Origin: Toxorhynchites rutilus septentrionalis
Lineage: Eukaryota > Arthropoda > Insecta > Diptera > Culicidae
Length of the DNA: 64,000 bases
Assembly: GCF_029784135.1 (NCBI RefSeq)
Contig: NC_073745.1
Span: 112,706,716-112,770,715 of the forward strand
Direction of reading: 5' to 3'
The translations under genes and the position numbers were made by a program. Within the stretch, counting starts at the first letter, position 1; every line of letters begins with the position of its first letter. This document shows positions 22,701-34,229 of the stretch, piece by piece. The notes under the pieces were generated by a model. It worked only from the letters and a program-made list of their open reading frames with translations. It had not been told where the DNA came from and made no database searches.

Positions 22701-25700
22701 AGTTATGAGTGCAACGAGTCATCGTCTATAGCCGAGTCTATGTAAATTGCGAAAAATGCCATCGGAATAGCGTTCGAGGTAAATTTTCAATGCATTGACA
22801 CGAACCAAATTGCAACATAGGATCAGCGAGTGTATTGTTCTTTGAGGGCAAGAATGAATCATCAATACATTAACGTCAACTGATTCTACAATAAAGAAAT
22901 CGTTTCAGGGCGATCAAACCATTCTATTAAACAGTTATTTCTAAAATCTCACAGCATTATGAAATAATATCCGAAGTTATTAACAAGTGACTTATATAAA
23001 CAGCGTAGTGCTACGTCACCAATGCGGTCGTATCTTGGAAACAACCTCCTATAATTTTTTTGGAACAAAGTGACAATCATATAACTCTTTGACATTTTAT
23101 CTTTCAACTGCAGTGATTATTATACCACTCCAGTCAGCCGGTAAAGTGGTATTAACGTTCAAAACCTTGCACTCCAGCGTCACGCTCTCGTTTTCGAAAC
23201 TTTGAATTTACAACCCGGTACAGAAATCAAAGACGTAGTCCTAAGACACGACGGCATTGTTAACGTAGGACTTAGAAATTATTGCGGACGAGAACAAACA
23301 TTATAGAAACCTGAGAACGGGATTTATTACTACAAACATTTCTTCACACTGATGCGGAATTATTAAATCGTTGAAGCTCGAACCATATTCACTGAAACTA
23401 ATCAAAATGACGATGTGAAAAAATGTGTAGTATACTAGCAGGCGTAATCAGTTGTCGGCACTGATTGTAAGACTAATACGCCCCCGACACCTCTTTTAAT
23501 TCCACTTTTTTGAAAGACGGTCTGGGAAAATCCAGTTTGGAGAAATAAAATCGAATGAAACGATGATCGTCCTTTCACGTGTGAAACTGAAAGTGACATA
23601 GATCCCATTCATAGGGCAGTTTTGATCGTCAAGTGAAAGCGTCTGCTTTCAAATTCAAAAGAAACGACATCAAAACGAAAACGAAATTGAAGAATTGATG
23701 TTTCAGTTTGCGTAGTGAATACACACAACCGAAATCGAAATTGACTCAAGAGAAATGGAGAAATAAAAAAGTCATTTTCATCTTTTCATTTCGAAATTGT
23801 CAAGCCTTGGTTATAGTAGTGGCGACAGCAACCGCTGCGGAATAATTTTTTACATTCTGTTTTCACCGAAGAACACAGCTCTCTGCATTGGAAAATATAT
23901 TCTTCACATTCGACTTGAAATGCGCTGCAATTTGATGCCACTTTTTACATGGAAACAATGCTTGAATTCATGAGAATTTTACTGTCGATCGGATAAAAGT
24001 CACCAATTTGTCATTCACGATTTATCATTCATTCAGACAGTGGCAACGAGGCTTTCCAAATAGTCTTCCACAAATACGAGTGTTCAGATCTGTTTTCCAA
24101 ATTGGCTTTTTTCAAGACTGGAGGCGAATGTATCGAGAAATTTTAAATCCTCTACAATACAAACCATCATGATTATCACCAATAAACATCAATCTGCTTT
24201 TTATGACACGGGATATTATTTAAAAATACATCAAAATTTTCAAAATAATTCTTCAATTGAGGGTTTTGGTGGAACGTTTGGTTGAGAACGCCCCTTTTCA
24301 TCAAGCACACCTCTAAAATATTACCGTGGTAGCAACAGATGGATGGCTGAACAGATTTAGTGATAAGAATATTGTATTAAAAATTCACCTTTGTTCCAAA
24401 GAATTCTTAGAACTGAACTCACGTGCTCTATGCACAAATTTATTGCGTTATATAGTTTCATAAAGTGTTTCATATAGAAAACCATATCCACTAAAATTTT
24501 CTTTACCGATATAATGAGTCAAACATTAATAGTTGTAATTAATTTGGAGTTTCAATCAACTTATAATTCTAACTAGGCTAGGTTAAGTGCGTTGTGCCAA
24601 CGCTCATCTCCACACAATCTCCAACTAACGGTATGGAAACTGCCGCCGTTCGTTCCTTTCAATATTTCTTTTCTGTTTCGATTCTGGCCGTCAGTGCAAG
24701 CTCTGCACTGTGCTGGCTTCGTGCATATTATGGAGCGAATAATTTTGCACGTCCGTCCAACACAGTAGCAAAAAAGAAACTGAGGTTGACCAGGACGAGC
24801 CCAATATTTATAGTGTTTCCACTGCCAGCCAATGACAAGCATCAACTACTGGTCAGTTTTGTCTGAGTAAACCAAGCTTTCAAAGCAATTTTTAATCTAT
24901 TGAAACAAGTTTTTGTGCCAATAAGTAACATCACTCATACACCTCATACACTCATTGTTCGAATTTACTAATTTTCATACCACTTCATTCAGCCGGCAAA
25001 GGGAAATTAACGCTCAAAACCTTGCACTCTAAATGTAATGCTCTCATCTTCGAAATTTTAAACTAACACCTCAGTACAGATGCAAAAATGATATGATTAA
25101 AAAAAAGGAGCCTCAGAGCCTAGGTGCACGGATGAAGTTTGACGTAGGGCTGTGATTGTTCGGGACTATTTTTTTTGAAACTCCAAACGGTGGCCCTGAA
25201 AAAGTTGTTTGTTTTGTGTACTGTTATCCTTCAAACGGGTTGTAACAATTGAAATGATAAGATGTATCATCCACAACATCATTGTTCAGAATGTTTCTCG
25301 CTTGAGCATCCAAGTGTAGCACGGTGGATGATGGGCCAGCAGCTAGCTATCGTTTTCTGTGGCACCTAACACCAGTGTTGCCACACGTACAGATTTATCT
25401 GGAAAGGTAAGATTTTATCATTATTTTTGGTACATATTCTGTTCGGTACAGAGTACAGATTTCCGTCAAAAAGTACAGATTGGTACAGATTTTTTCCACG
25501 TGTGAAATTTCTTACATTAGAACAAAGCAACACTAAGGTACAGGTACATTTTACGCCGCAGTATCGCATAGTGCTGCTGATCATAAAAGCATTCGGATTC
25601 GCGGATCGGACGGTGCGACGTATGTTTTGCCCTAGATCAACACATTGAACCGTTTGTTCCAAACTGAAAAAACATGAATTTACGATGCCACATAAAGAGC

Positions 25701-28700
25701 TGAAATTATTTTATTTTATCATTCTCACTAATATCTGCGAGGAATCTCACGTTGTTTCAATGTCCAATGCTACTAAATTTGAAGAACATTTGAAAAGTGG
25801 CAAGAATTTTTAGGTTGGAACAGCAGCAGAAGAAACAAACAGAACAAAGAACAGCGAAAGGCAGATCATTTTTAGGGATATTTGTCGCAGTTTTTTCGTG
25901 GAGTTGATCAAGCGAGAAAAAGATGCGATTTTGATGAGAAAGAAACTTTTCCATGTTGACAAATATTAACGTTGTGCTAGAGGCGTTCCAGGATTCAACA
26001 ACGGGAATATACAAGATCTCGAGAAATAATTCTGTATGCTAAAGATGAAATTACTCCGTAATGAAATCACAGTTTCAGAAAACGAGCATGTGCAGAATTG
26101 GTGGACAACAATTGGATGCCTCGATTGTAATGTTCTCACTATGACTCACTCCTCGACAACTGTCGAGCGATATTTTCTGAATATAATCAGAACGAAAATA
26201 ACTTTCGAAATCTGCTCAGCAACGATACGATGAATGCTATTTTCAAAAGATCTGAACAAACAAAATGGCGGCAGTAAGTATTTTTCCCATGCTAATAAAT
26301 TAGTTTTTTCTCTACAACGAATATTTTCGATTGTACATATTTTTGGTACAGATTTTTTGAAGCAAAAGTACAGATGAGAAAGATTTTTAACCCCTCTGGG
26401 ACAGATTAAAATGCGGCAACACTGTCTATAACACGTAAAACAGGGTGTTTGCACCACTTTCGCACTTGTGCTTATTGCGATTATAAATCCGATTGTAAAT
26501 AGCAGTCAGATGTTGCGATATTTCGACTAGTTTGATCCTAACAAAGAACAAAATTAGTTTCTGACAGGAAATTCAACTGACTGACTGAAAATAATTAATG
26601 AATGTCAGGGTGGAATGATAGACGGAGTATATGTGGATCGGTCAACTCAAAAAAATGTCACCATTGATTACCTCTTCTTCTTCTTGAATGGCCTAAACGT
26701 TCTCAGAGGAACTTCGCTGTCTCAAGGTAGTATTACTTGCGTCATTTTTACTAGTACTTAGTTGAGATTTCTTTGCCGAATTACACGCCTTGAATGCCTT
26801 TTGAATGGCTTGCTCTAGAATATGCGTGACCACAGTGCAAGCCGAACCCGAACCCCTGGCATGTTAGGCGTGACGCTAACCACTCGGCCACGGAAGCACC
26901 AATCGTTTGATTACCCCATTGTTTACATTCATGGGGAAAAAACGAAGTAATGTTGAGAATAATTGTGATTTCGTGATATTTTGAGGCAAAATACACATGA
27001 AATCATGAAACTGCTTGATATTTAATTGTATTGTATTGTGATTTCTTTCCATTGTATTTTTCTTATTATTAGTCTGTATTAATCTAAATCATCGAAAAAA
27101 ATGTTCGTTGTCATACTATATTTTACGTCACACACACATTGACACTTCGAGCCATCACAATATCACCTTGGTATCGCTGAAATAATGATTTTTGACGTAG
27201 AACTACGTCTTTCATTTAGGGTGCCAAATCAGAAAACAGGTCACGTTTTTATGAAATAAAGTTAACGTTGATAACTATTTTTGCCGCGAACGGATTTTGG
27301 CGATTTACATACTAAACGAATCTGAAATTCCCTAAGATTTGTTTCATATGCTATATATTTGAATCCTCTGGTTTGTAAATGGTTAAAATTCATGAAAACT
27401 TTAAGCGTTTCCATTTTCCCATACATTTGTTCTGTCCATTTGTGTGCTTTCCCGAACAGAGCTGTCAATAACGAGCAACTTATCGACGACCAACGGAGGG
27501 GAAATCGTAGGATTTAAAGTCTCCGTGAACAAAGGAAAAGTAGAAGAATGAAGGGGAATACTTGCCTAGAGTATAAACAGTGGATCTCGCTGAGGCAAAC
27601 TTTCATTCGGCATCGGACTGTTGAGCAATCCAGTTCACTTTGCTTTCACTGCGCTTTGATCTAAGATTGGACCCCACCAGTTGTAATCCAACTTGGATAT
27701 CGTCGTTTGGTTTTTCTGTTCGTTTTTCGCGTTATTCATATCGTGTGTTTTTCTTTCCGCGTCATAAATTGGACGCTTCGCATATAGTGCTATGAGCAAG
27801 AGGAAGAGGAGGGCAGGCTCGAGCCCTGCAAAAACCGAACTCATTGCCAGGGGCAATAAAATTTCTAGGTCAGCGTAATCTAATGATGCACGCAATGTTG
27901 GTGCAGTGAAAAGAGCTCGCACTAAACCGAGCCTTCGCGAGTGTGACATCGCATCGGACAACAGCGAAGTAGGCGATTTCGGCGCGTCGATCGAAAATGT
28001 AAACGCCGTTACCCAGGCAGCAACCAAAATCAAGCTCCCCCGCTGGTGGTGAAGGCGGTCGCTCTTGACTAACTCATCAGCGAATTCGCATCGATGTACA
28101 GAGTACAAGCTGTGTGGCATAATTCAGTTTTTTTCCAAGCAGTTAACATCGTTTTCCGTCATCATAAGGGCTTCGTTGGTGCCTTTGAGAATGCATCAAT
28201 GCATTAAACGAACTTTATGGCGTAGCAGGCGTTAAGGTTGTGCGCCAAAAAATTATTTGGAGAATACCAAGCACCTTGAATGTCTCACTGGAAAGTTATA
28301 AGTTTTTTTGGTTCGCGTGCCAGTCGCAAAACTGCTCTCAACTAGGATTGCATTTGCGCTAATATTGATCATAATGAAGCATTGCTACTGTTTTCGATGT
28401 TGTTGATATTAACAAAAAGAGTTTATTTCGCTTGTTTAGTCACCAAGAAAGTAAATGTCGTTCTGGAATTTTGTATGTGATTAGGTTTCGCTTGCCAGTA
28501 AACTTCCTCCACTAAGGGTGACGGCTGCGCTTCTCTCGAGCATGAGAAAGTAATGCAACTTTTTTCGAGGCCAGTAATATTAACAGAAGCGTTTCGTTTG
28601 AGAATAGCGCAAAATGATGAGAAGTGTTTATATTCCTTGTGGTTTCAAGCCACGAATGTATGGCTCTGTATGCATGCTATGGCGAACGCTTGTTTGGCGC

Positions 28701-31700
28701 TTGGTTTACGTTGTACGAACGATGCCTAGAGGTGCGATTCCTTTGAGGCAATACTGAATAACCTGTAGCATGATATTTGATACTTGCAAGTGTTGTCATT
28801 GTTGTTGTTTCCATGCGGTGTCAGAGATACATTGATGTAGTTATGGGATGTGAAATAATGGTGCTGGTGCAACGTGTATATAATTGACTGTAGCTGAGTC
28901 TATGTCAATTGCGAAAAAGGCCACCGGAATAGCGTCCGATGTAAATTTTCAATGTATTGACATGGAATAAATTGCGACATACGATCAGCTAGTGTATTGT
29001 TTTGCGAGGGCAAGAATGAATCATCAATCAATTATTGTTAACTGTTTCTACAATGAAAAAAACATTTCAGAGATTATTCTACTAAGCAGTTGTTTCTAAA
29101 ATTTCACAGCATTATAGAATAATACTCGAAGGTATAAACAAGCGACTTATATAAAATAACAGCGTAGTTCAACGTCAACAATGCGGTCGTATCTTGGACA
29201 CTTCCTCCTATAATTTTTTTTTATGGAATTGCATCCATCTCACTAGGTCACATCGTCATCTACTTTACATTTATTCCTATACATTGAGTGGATGTTTATT
29301 TGATAGAACGAATTATTGCACACAATTTTGTGTTGCAAACAACATTCACGGGAAACAAGCTGGAAGAAAGAATGCATAATACATGAAATAGCTTCGCATT
29401 CGCTCGCAAAACGAACCTCTTTTATTCGTTAAATTGTTAATTTGTTTTATCGATGTCTCAGGCGCAAGAATTGTTGGATAAATTTGCCGTTTAATGATAT
29501 ATATTATAACATATATCGTAAAAAAGGTTCTGCGTAATATTTGGAATTTGAAGTCTCTTAATTTTTCGTTGCATTTTTCGTAGAGTGACCTTCCTATATA
29601 AAAATCAAAGACGTAGTCCTAGTCAATACAGAAGCACTGTCTGCTACGAGCCATGAAAATCGATGCGGTGTCTCCACCGAACAAAATTGCGCAACTGTGT
29701 GCGATATTTATATTCTATTCTTCAATTCTTCCTTTGCGTCGAGCGAAACCGCTGTGTATGACATCAGCATTGAGAAAAACTACACTCTGCTAGTTGGAGT
29801 GAGAGTGTGACTCGAATGATGATGATGTTTTGAATGATAGAGGTTTCAAAGCTTCCTAGTTCAATCGCATCAAGCCTCGAGACAAATTTAAAAATCTGAA
29901 CTAAACTCTCGGCCTTTAGAATAACCATTTGGAAAGCCTCGTTGCCGTCCGATCGCTAATTGGAAGAGTGATGAATCGTAAATGATGTGATCTGAAAATC
30001 ACGAATTGATGGTTTATCTATCTATCTATATATATAAAAATGGATTTCTGTCTGTCTGTCTGTCTGATTCTTATGGACTCGGAAACTACTGAACCGATCA
30101 ACATGAAAATTGGTATGTAGGGGTTTTTGGGGCCGGGGAAAGTTTTCGTGATAGTTTGAGACCCCTCCCCCCTCTTTAAGGTTTAAGGGTGCAATAAATG
30201 TTTCTATGGTGTTTAGACTCTTCACCCTCCTTTCTAAGGGGGGGGGGGGCTGCCATACAAATGAAACACACATTTCTGCATTACTCGAGAATTAATCAAG
30301 CAAATGAAACCAAATTAGGCATCTGAAAGTTTTAGGGTGCAATAAATGTTTCTATGGTGGTTAGACACTCCTCCGTTCTCTCTGTGGGCGGAGGGGAAGG
30401 TGGGTACTGCCATACAAATGAAGCATACACTTCTGCATAATTGGAGAACTAATCAAGCAAACTGAACCACATTTGGCATGTGGAGATTTTAGGGAGCAAG
30501 AAACATTTCTAAAGTAGTTCAACACTCCTCCTACCTTTCTGAAGAAGGGAGGGGGGAGGTTTGCCATAGAAATGAAACAGTTTTGTTAGAAATACTAGGA
30601 ATTTTATAGTAAAAGGTAAATTCAACGGGGTCAATTAGAAGATCAATCAATGAACAGTTCTGCGATTGGACCCATGAACTTGCTCATAGTAAGAAAACGT
30701 GGATGTTTGAAGGTATTGATAACAAAACACAAATTTTGGGCGGGACGAAGTTTGCCGGGTTAGCTAGTACTCAATAAATTGAGAACAGATGGAGCTTAGA
30801 TTGCAATATTTTCTCTATCCTCATCGCATCGAACGTTGCATTTTCATTTCGAGCGAGCGATTTTTGCGCGCCGAATTCGTTGTGACGTAGAAATAATGTG
30901 CCTTGGTAATACATTAGTTATTGCTCGTTATTGACAGCACGGATAGTTGAGCACACAAATGGTCAGAATAAATGTATAGGAAAATAGGAATGCTTTCAAC
31001 TTTCTGTAATTTAAATCATTTACGATATAGGGATCGTAATGTAGAGGATATCGAACAAATCTTAGAGAATTTCCGATTCGAGTAATATTCAGATTATCAA
31101 AATATGGTTACAAAAAAAATAGTTTAACGTTAAAACCATATCATAAAAATGTGACATGTTTTCAGATTTGACACCATTACCGGATGTAATCCTACGTCAA
31201 AAAATAGGTCATTATCTCTTAGGGTGGGTTTAGACTAGGGATATAGTCATGTGAAGAAATATGATGAGATTTATAGAAATCGCATCAACCGTTTACACTA
31301 GCGTGATCTTCTATAATGAATATATTCATATCTTCGGTGAATTTATTCACCTGAAGTAGAACTGCATCTAACTTTAGTGATTTCTCACCAGTGAGAAATT
31401 CACAAGCGTTTACATATGCTGAACTTATTCAAGTTATATATACCTCGAATAAGTGTATCATATTTATTCTCACCCGTTTACACCTATTTTCACGTGAATA
31501 AATCCATCTATAACTATAGATCTCCCTAATGTAAACCCGCCATTAGGTTTTCGTGATCATTACACATACAAAATGGTTCAAAATAAAGTAACGCCAGGGC
31601 CCTGTTGCAAAATTAAAATTTCACTAATAATATTAGTCTTGTAGATTTGTACTTTGAGATTCATTATGCAACAGGAATCTACAAGTTACAAGCTACAAGT

Positions 31701-33219
31701 CTATTATTACAAGTTGTTTACACTTATATTATTAGTCTTTCATATCACATATTACAAGTGAATGTTGCATAAACAAAATACAACAGCAAATTTCTAATTT
31801 CGACTTGTACTTTTTTCTGTAACTTCGAGTGGACCCGTTATTTCATTTACAAATTTGTTTTTTAAAATGATCGGTTTTTTGGTTGAATTTTTAGAGTACG
31901 GAAATATACTGTTTCAACGTCTTAGATGACTCGAATAACTCGAATAAGTTGTTTTTAAAAATAAAAATGCCGTAGAGTGAAATATTATACACCGAAAATA
32001 AATTTCACTTTTCATCATAAGCTGATTTTTTTTAGTTTTAGTGAAGGTAGAGCCAATTTTGCGAGTAATTGGCCTTTACATCCAGTTTCAAGTCGTGGAT
32101 GTGCATTCAAGCCACGTCAACAATTGAGTTCAATTTTACATTGGCTCGGCCAGGGAAGCCACTGAAATGATACTGAGCTTTGTCAGGGAATTCACATATC
32201 AAAAGTAGAAAAGAAACCATAATATCCATGAACAAACTTTGATTTTGACAGATAAATGTGGCGTTACTAATAAAATAAGTACTAATATTATTAGTTCGAT
32301 GTAAGATTATTATGCAACGCAAAATCTTAGAACTTGTAGCTTCTCGACTTGTAACTTGTAACTAATATTATGAGGCTACAGGTTGAGTATAGCAGCACTA
32401 GAAGTAACTAAGCCCAACAATTATCTTTATCCGCAAATTCTTTCCCATAACTCAATAGGCTTACCGTCATCCCCGATGGGAAGCTAATGCAACCGGATGG
32501 TGTTCTTTCCGCTGTCAGCGGAGTCGTTGTTGGATTGGGAAGCGTGGAGAGTGCGTTTCTCTACCAGAGCTCGAAAGCAATCAGCGATTTTAACGATGAG
32601 GATTTGGCACCCCTGCTTCTGTTCTTGCAGTATTTGACGCAACTTGAAGGACCACTGTGGCGTCAAATTCGAGGCCAAGGATTTTCTTATGGTTATAATA
32701 TCGTTCCAAGGCCCAACGAAGGACTGCTCTACTTTACGTTATACCGTGCGAGTAATGTTGTGGCCGCCTACAAAGAGGCGAAATCGATAACGGTATGTAT
32801 GGCATCCTAAAATTAAACAATCACCCTATAACCTCGGTTATATTTCCCACCAGGAAAAACAGCTACAGGATAAAGCGGAATGGGATCCAACACTGCTCGA
32901 ATCGGCACGCAGCTCGCTTATTTTCGAAATAATCGCTCGCGAGAAGAGCATTGGAAATGTGGTTGTGCAATCGTTCCTTTCGAGCTTCAAACAGGTTCCA
33001 ACCGGGTATAATAAGGCGCTGGTGCAGCAAGTCGGTAAAGTCACCGAAGAGGATCTGGCCCGAGTCGGGGGCAAATATGTGAAACAGTTGTTCTCGCCCG
33101 AGGCTAGGACGGCAATTGTCTGTCATCCTGACAAAGCGGCAGATATTGCGGCTGCCTTCAATCAGTTAGGTCATAATCTTAAAGTTGAGGAGAGCTTGGA
33201 AAATAGTATCTTGGCTTAG
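18455..33219 (+). CDS. M16-family metallopeptidase-like protein (C05D11.1-like), C-terminal 598 residues
   Basis: Six exons, 18455-18550, 18609-18941, 19005-19422, 19492-19741, 32459-32792 and 32854-33219, join in frame with GT-AG introns and total 1,797 nt (598 codons plus TAG). The product looks like the C-terminal part of an M16 zinc-peptidase-type protein, the group that includes insulysin and presequence protease; I recall the C. elegans C05D11.1 group as closest. Such proteins form two-halved chambers that degrade peptides. Family-like features are QQLKGKGDEFW, VRAVPSIEE, ENLALHVAADW and KLMQPDGVLSAVSGVVVGLGS. The zinc-binding HxxEH domain belongs to the N-terminal half and is not here, so catalytic competence cannot be judged. 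It is the only convincing host gene in the window. Confidence 0.75.
20012..20722 (-). repeat. P-type element, disrupted portion
   Basis: Starts GACGTAGGACTATCGTTGGC, matching the inner end of the P copies (GACGTAGGACTATCGTTGAT). Near 20690-20720 it reads AAAGCAATGTTTATGCTATT, like another P segment, and there Q1 begins. A two-unit tandem repeat of period 118 lies inside (20381-20498 and 20499-20590: GACAACTCCACGCGG and GACAATTCCATGCG). Confidence 0.6.
20723..23262 (+). mobile_element. Q-family element, copy 1 (about 2.5 kb)
   Basis: The left end is TTTTGACGTAGAACCACG and the right end AAAGACGTAGTCCTAAG, an inverted pair shared with Q2 (27190-29625). The two copies align over most of their length (AAAGTTAACGTT, TTCCAAGCAGTTAACAT, GGTATTAACGTTC-type landmarks). 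No transposase was recognised. TATAAA at 21300-21305 and TCAGT at 21331-21335 form a possible core promoter. Short frames here match nothing known. Confidence 0.65.
21300..21335 (+). promoter_or_regulatory. TATA plus TCAGT initiator in Q1
   Basis: TATAAA begins 33 nt upstream of the A of TCAGT, close to the usual -31 spacing of arthropod Pol II promoters. Q2 has the same TATAAACAG, but its initiator reads TCATT. Confidence 0.45.
23263..24778. other. Non-coding stretch
   Basis: No gene recognised. Unique-looking AT-rich sequence lying between Q1 and a minus-strand P-type segment. Confidence 0.4.
24560..25100 (-). repeat. P-type segment, minus strand
   Basis: From 24872 to 25095 it matches the distal part of the P elements (CTATTGAAACAAGTTTTTG, CATACCACTTCATTCAG, AACCTTGCACTC). 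On the minus strand TATAAATA (24812-24805) lies 31 nt upstream of the A of TCAGT (24783-24779). The downstream transcript sequence matches no gene I know. Confidence 0.5.
25373..26424 (+). mobile_element. hAT transposon remnant (1.05 kb)
   Basis: The ends are CAGTGTTGCCACA and, inverted, CAGTGTTGCCGCA, typical hAT-type termini starting CAGTG. The flanking octamers (CCTAACAC and TCTATAAC) agree at 5 of 8 positions, as for a decayed 8-bp target duplication. A transposase remnant lies inside. The ends repeat the phrase GTACAGAT several times (25400-25490, 26345-26400), which may be transposase-binding subterminal repeats. Confidence 0.7.
26040..26285 (+). pseudogene. hAT transposase C-terminal dimerisation domain, frameshifted
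   Basis: HSSTTVERYF is the conserved (S)SxxxVER.FS block of hAT transposases. After a one-base frameshift come FRNLLSNDTMNAIFKRSEQ, the next part of the same domain. Only the C-terminus survives; the DDE core is lost or unrecognisable. Related to the zinc-finger BED/hAT group by motif only. Confidence 0.65.
26673..26906 (-). mobile_element. Feilai-like SINE, minus strand, internally deleted
   Basis: The (CTT)n start, GTTCTCAGAGGAACTTCG and TGGCCGAGTGG (on the minus strand) match the SINE at 15981. About 45 bp around the B box are shortened. A 9-bp duplication TTGATTACC lies at 26664-26672 and 26907-26915. Confidence 0.85.
27190..29625 (+). mobile_element. Q-family element, copy 2
   Basis: The left end TTTTTGACGTAGAACTACGT and right end AAAGACGTAGTCCTAG match Q1. 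Its middle (27608-28122) is replaced by a fragment of a Jockey-like element; Q1 has about 0.7 kb of different sequence in that place. Outside that, the two copies remain alignable almost to the end. Confidence 0.65.
27608..28122 (+). pseudogene. 5' fragment of a Jockey-like non-LTR element (leader plus ORF1 start)
   Basis: An ATG at 27792 starts MSKRKRRAGSSPAK and continues with a Lys/Arg-rich N-terminus, VKRARTKPS and TQAATKIKLP. After a frameshift near 28040 it reads PPLVVKAVALD, then a TAA and LISEFASMYRV. The phrase P-P-L/I-V-V-K resembles the start of the gag-like domain in Jockey-clade ORF1 (Juan type); that resemblance is from memory. A first stop lies near 27877. The fragment ends abruptly within ORF1 at about 28122, where Q2 sequence resumes. 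Confidence 0.5.
29626..30024. other. Non-coding stretch
   Basis: No gene or element ends recognised. Confidence 0.4.
30025..30767 (+). mobile_element. Helitron (non-autonomous), complete, 743 bp
   Basis: Starts TCTATATATATAAAAATGG directly after an A and ends TTTGCCGGGTTAGCTAG directly before a T, so it sits at an A|T site with no target duplication, as Helitrons do. It carries about three units of the same C-run/G-run minisatellite seen at 9890-10530. No coding. Confidence 0.9.
30915..31203 (-). repeat. Q-family end fragment, minus strand
   Basis: Read on the minus strand it starts TTTTTTGACGTAGGATTACA and continues with the same blocks as the Q left ends (GGTGTCAAATCTGAAAACAT; CTGTCAATAACGAGCAA). 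Confidence 0.6.
31222..31542. mobile_element. Harbinger-type MITE (321 bp)
   Basis: The ends are GGGTGGGTTTAGACTAGGGA and, inverted, TGGCGGGTTTACATTAGGGA, flanked by TTA on both sides (31219-31221, 31543-31545). A 3-bp TWA duplication and G-rich ends fit PIF/Harbinger. No coding. Confidence 0.8.
31600..32400. repeat. AT-rich repeat with internal inverted blocks
   Basis: CTAATAATATTAG-type palindromes and ACTTGTA/TACAAGT words recur in both orientations (31630-31760 and 32265-32380), suggesting a MITE or fold-back element of about 0.75 kb. Clean termini were not found. It ends less than 70 bp before exon E. Confidence 0.45.
32459..33219 (+). CDS. M16-like gene, exons E-F (C-terminus)
   Basis: Exon E (32459-32792) completes a split codon and reads KLMQPDGVLSAVSGVVVGLG; it ends in phase 0 before GTATGT. 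Intron 32793-32853 is 61 bp. Exon F (32854-33219) contains RSSLIFEIIAREKS and YVKQLFSPEART and ends NSILA-TAG. Both exons lie on the far side of the 12.7-kb intron and keep the frame of exon D. Confidence 0.85.
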
Positions 33220-33348
33220 TTACCTCGATTTGCCATAATTATGACGGGCAATTGCATTTACTTTGAAATGATGGAAGTTTGTTTTGAGATCTGCTGCGGA
33301 AATGATGTGCATGTACGAGTAGTTTTTGTTCAATGTCCAAGGATTGGA

Positions 33349-33354
33349 AATAAA
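33349..33354 (+). terminator. Polyadenylation signal of the M16-like gene
   Basis: AATAAA lies 130 nt after the stop codon at 33219, in an AT-rich, otherwise non-coding 3' flank. Confidence 0.6.
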
Positions 33355-33565
33355 AATGTGTAGAGTGGAACTTCCACCATTAGTATTTCTTTTGTTTCAA
33401 TGATCCGAATCTGGAACCAGCATTGTTTCAAAAAATACAACGGAAGGTTGGATTTGGAACACGCCAAAACGAACGAGATGATAAATAAGACGACCGATCT
33501 ATTTTGCAGGGTAAAAACTGCTGACTATATTTGCTCAATTATTGTTCCTTACGAGTGGGGAAAGT

Positions 33566-34229
33566 TAAATGTAACTATATGAAATGTGAAAAAATAATAA
33601 AATTATAACCATATTATTATTATGTTTATACTATATGTTTTATTAATTCATAGTGCGGATAGTTTGTACTGCAGCTTTTCGCGAAACTCATATAATATGA
33701 CTTTGGCACGTATTATTGTTGTCAATTCATCTTCAAATTAAATAAAATATTACTGGATCATGCTAAAGTTGTGTACAAACTAAGTTTGATCTTAATTTAA
33801 TCATTTATTCGCAAGAAACTTAGAAAAGTCGCTTCGGACGACGAACGTGTAAAATACTTCTTCAAACATATCCTAAAACAAGTCGCAAGACGTGTCAAAA
33901 TCAAAGGGTGGTTGATTGCTTTGAAAGTTGGAGTGCTCTTAATTTCATGACGTTCAGCATCTTAAAAAATGAGGTATCTTTTCCATCCACCGAAACAGTA
34001 CACCAATTCCTTTAACCTTCCTGTACTCGCGCATTGGTCTGACAGACCGAGAGTAAATGAGGTGGCTGAATTAAATGACTATTAAAACTCAATGAAATTA
34101 AAGAGAAAATATTTTCTGGAGTTTTTTCATTCAATTATGTTTTATTCTTTAAATAAATACCAATACACCCAGATTTTTGTTATGCGGTTTTTTACGAGTT
34201 TTCTTTTACGTGGATTTCAGAATTAACGC
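33566..34229. repeat. 664-bp direct repeat, copy 1
   Basis: Nearly identical to 34514-35177 (one A/T difference noticed, CAAAATCAAAGGG against CAAAATCATAGGG). It contains one end of family R (CTCGCGCATTGGTCTGACAG at 34032). No coding. Confidence 0.9.

Larger units (their letters stand above)
19742..32458 (+). other. 12.7-kb TE-filled intron of the M16-like gene
   Basis: Donor GTAAGTATCG at 19742; acceptor CTCAATAG ending at 32458. Splicing joins phase 2 to phase 2 and rebuilds an ATG codon. The content is P and Q repeats, a hAT remnant, a Feilai SINE, a Jockey-like fragment, a Helitron and MITEs. The neighbouring introns are 58-69 bp, so this intron has grown about 200-fold through insertions. 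Confidence 0.8.

Noticed and set aside
27635..28120. 161-codon open frame on the minus strand
   Set aside because: It is antisense to the Jockey-like ORF1 fragment, whose plus-strand translation (Lys/Arg-rich gag start) makes better sense.
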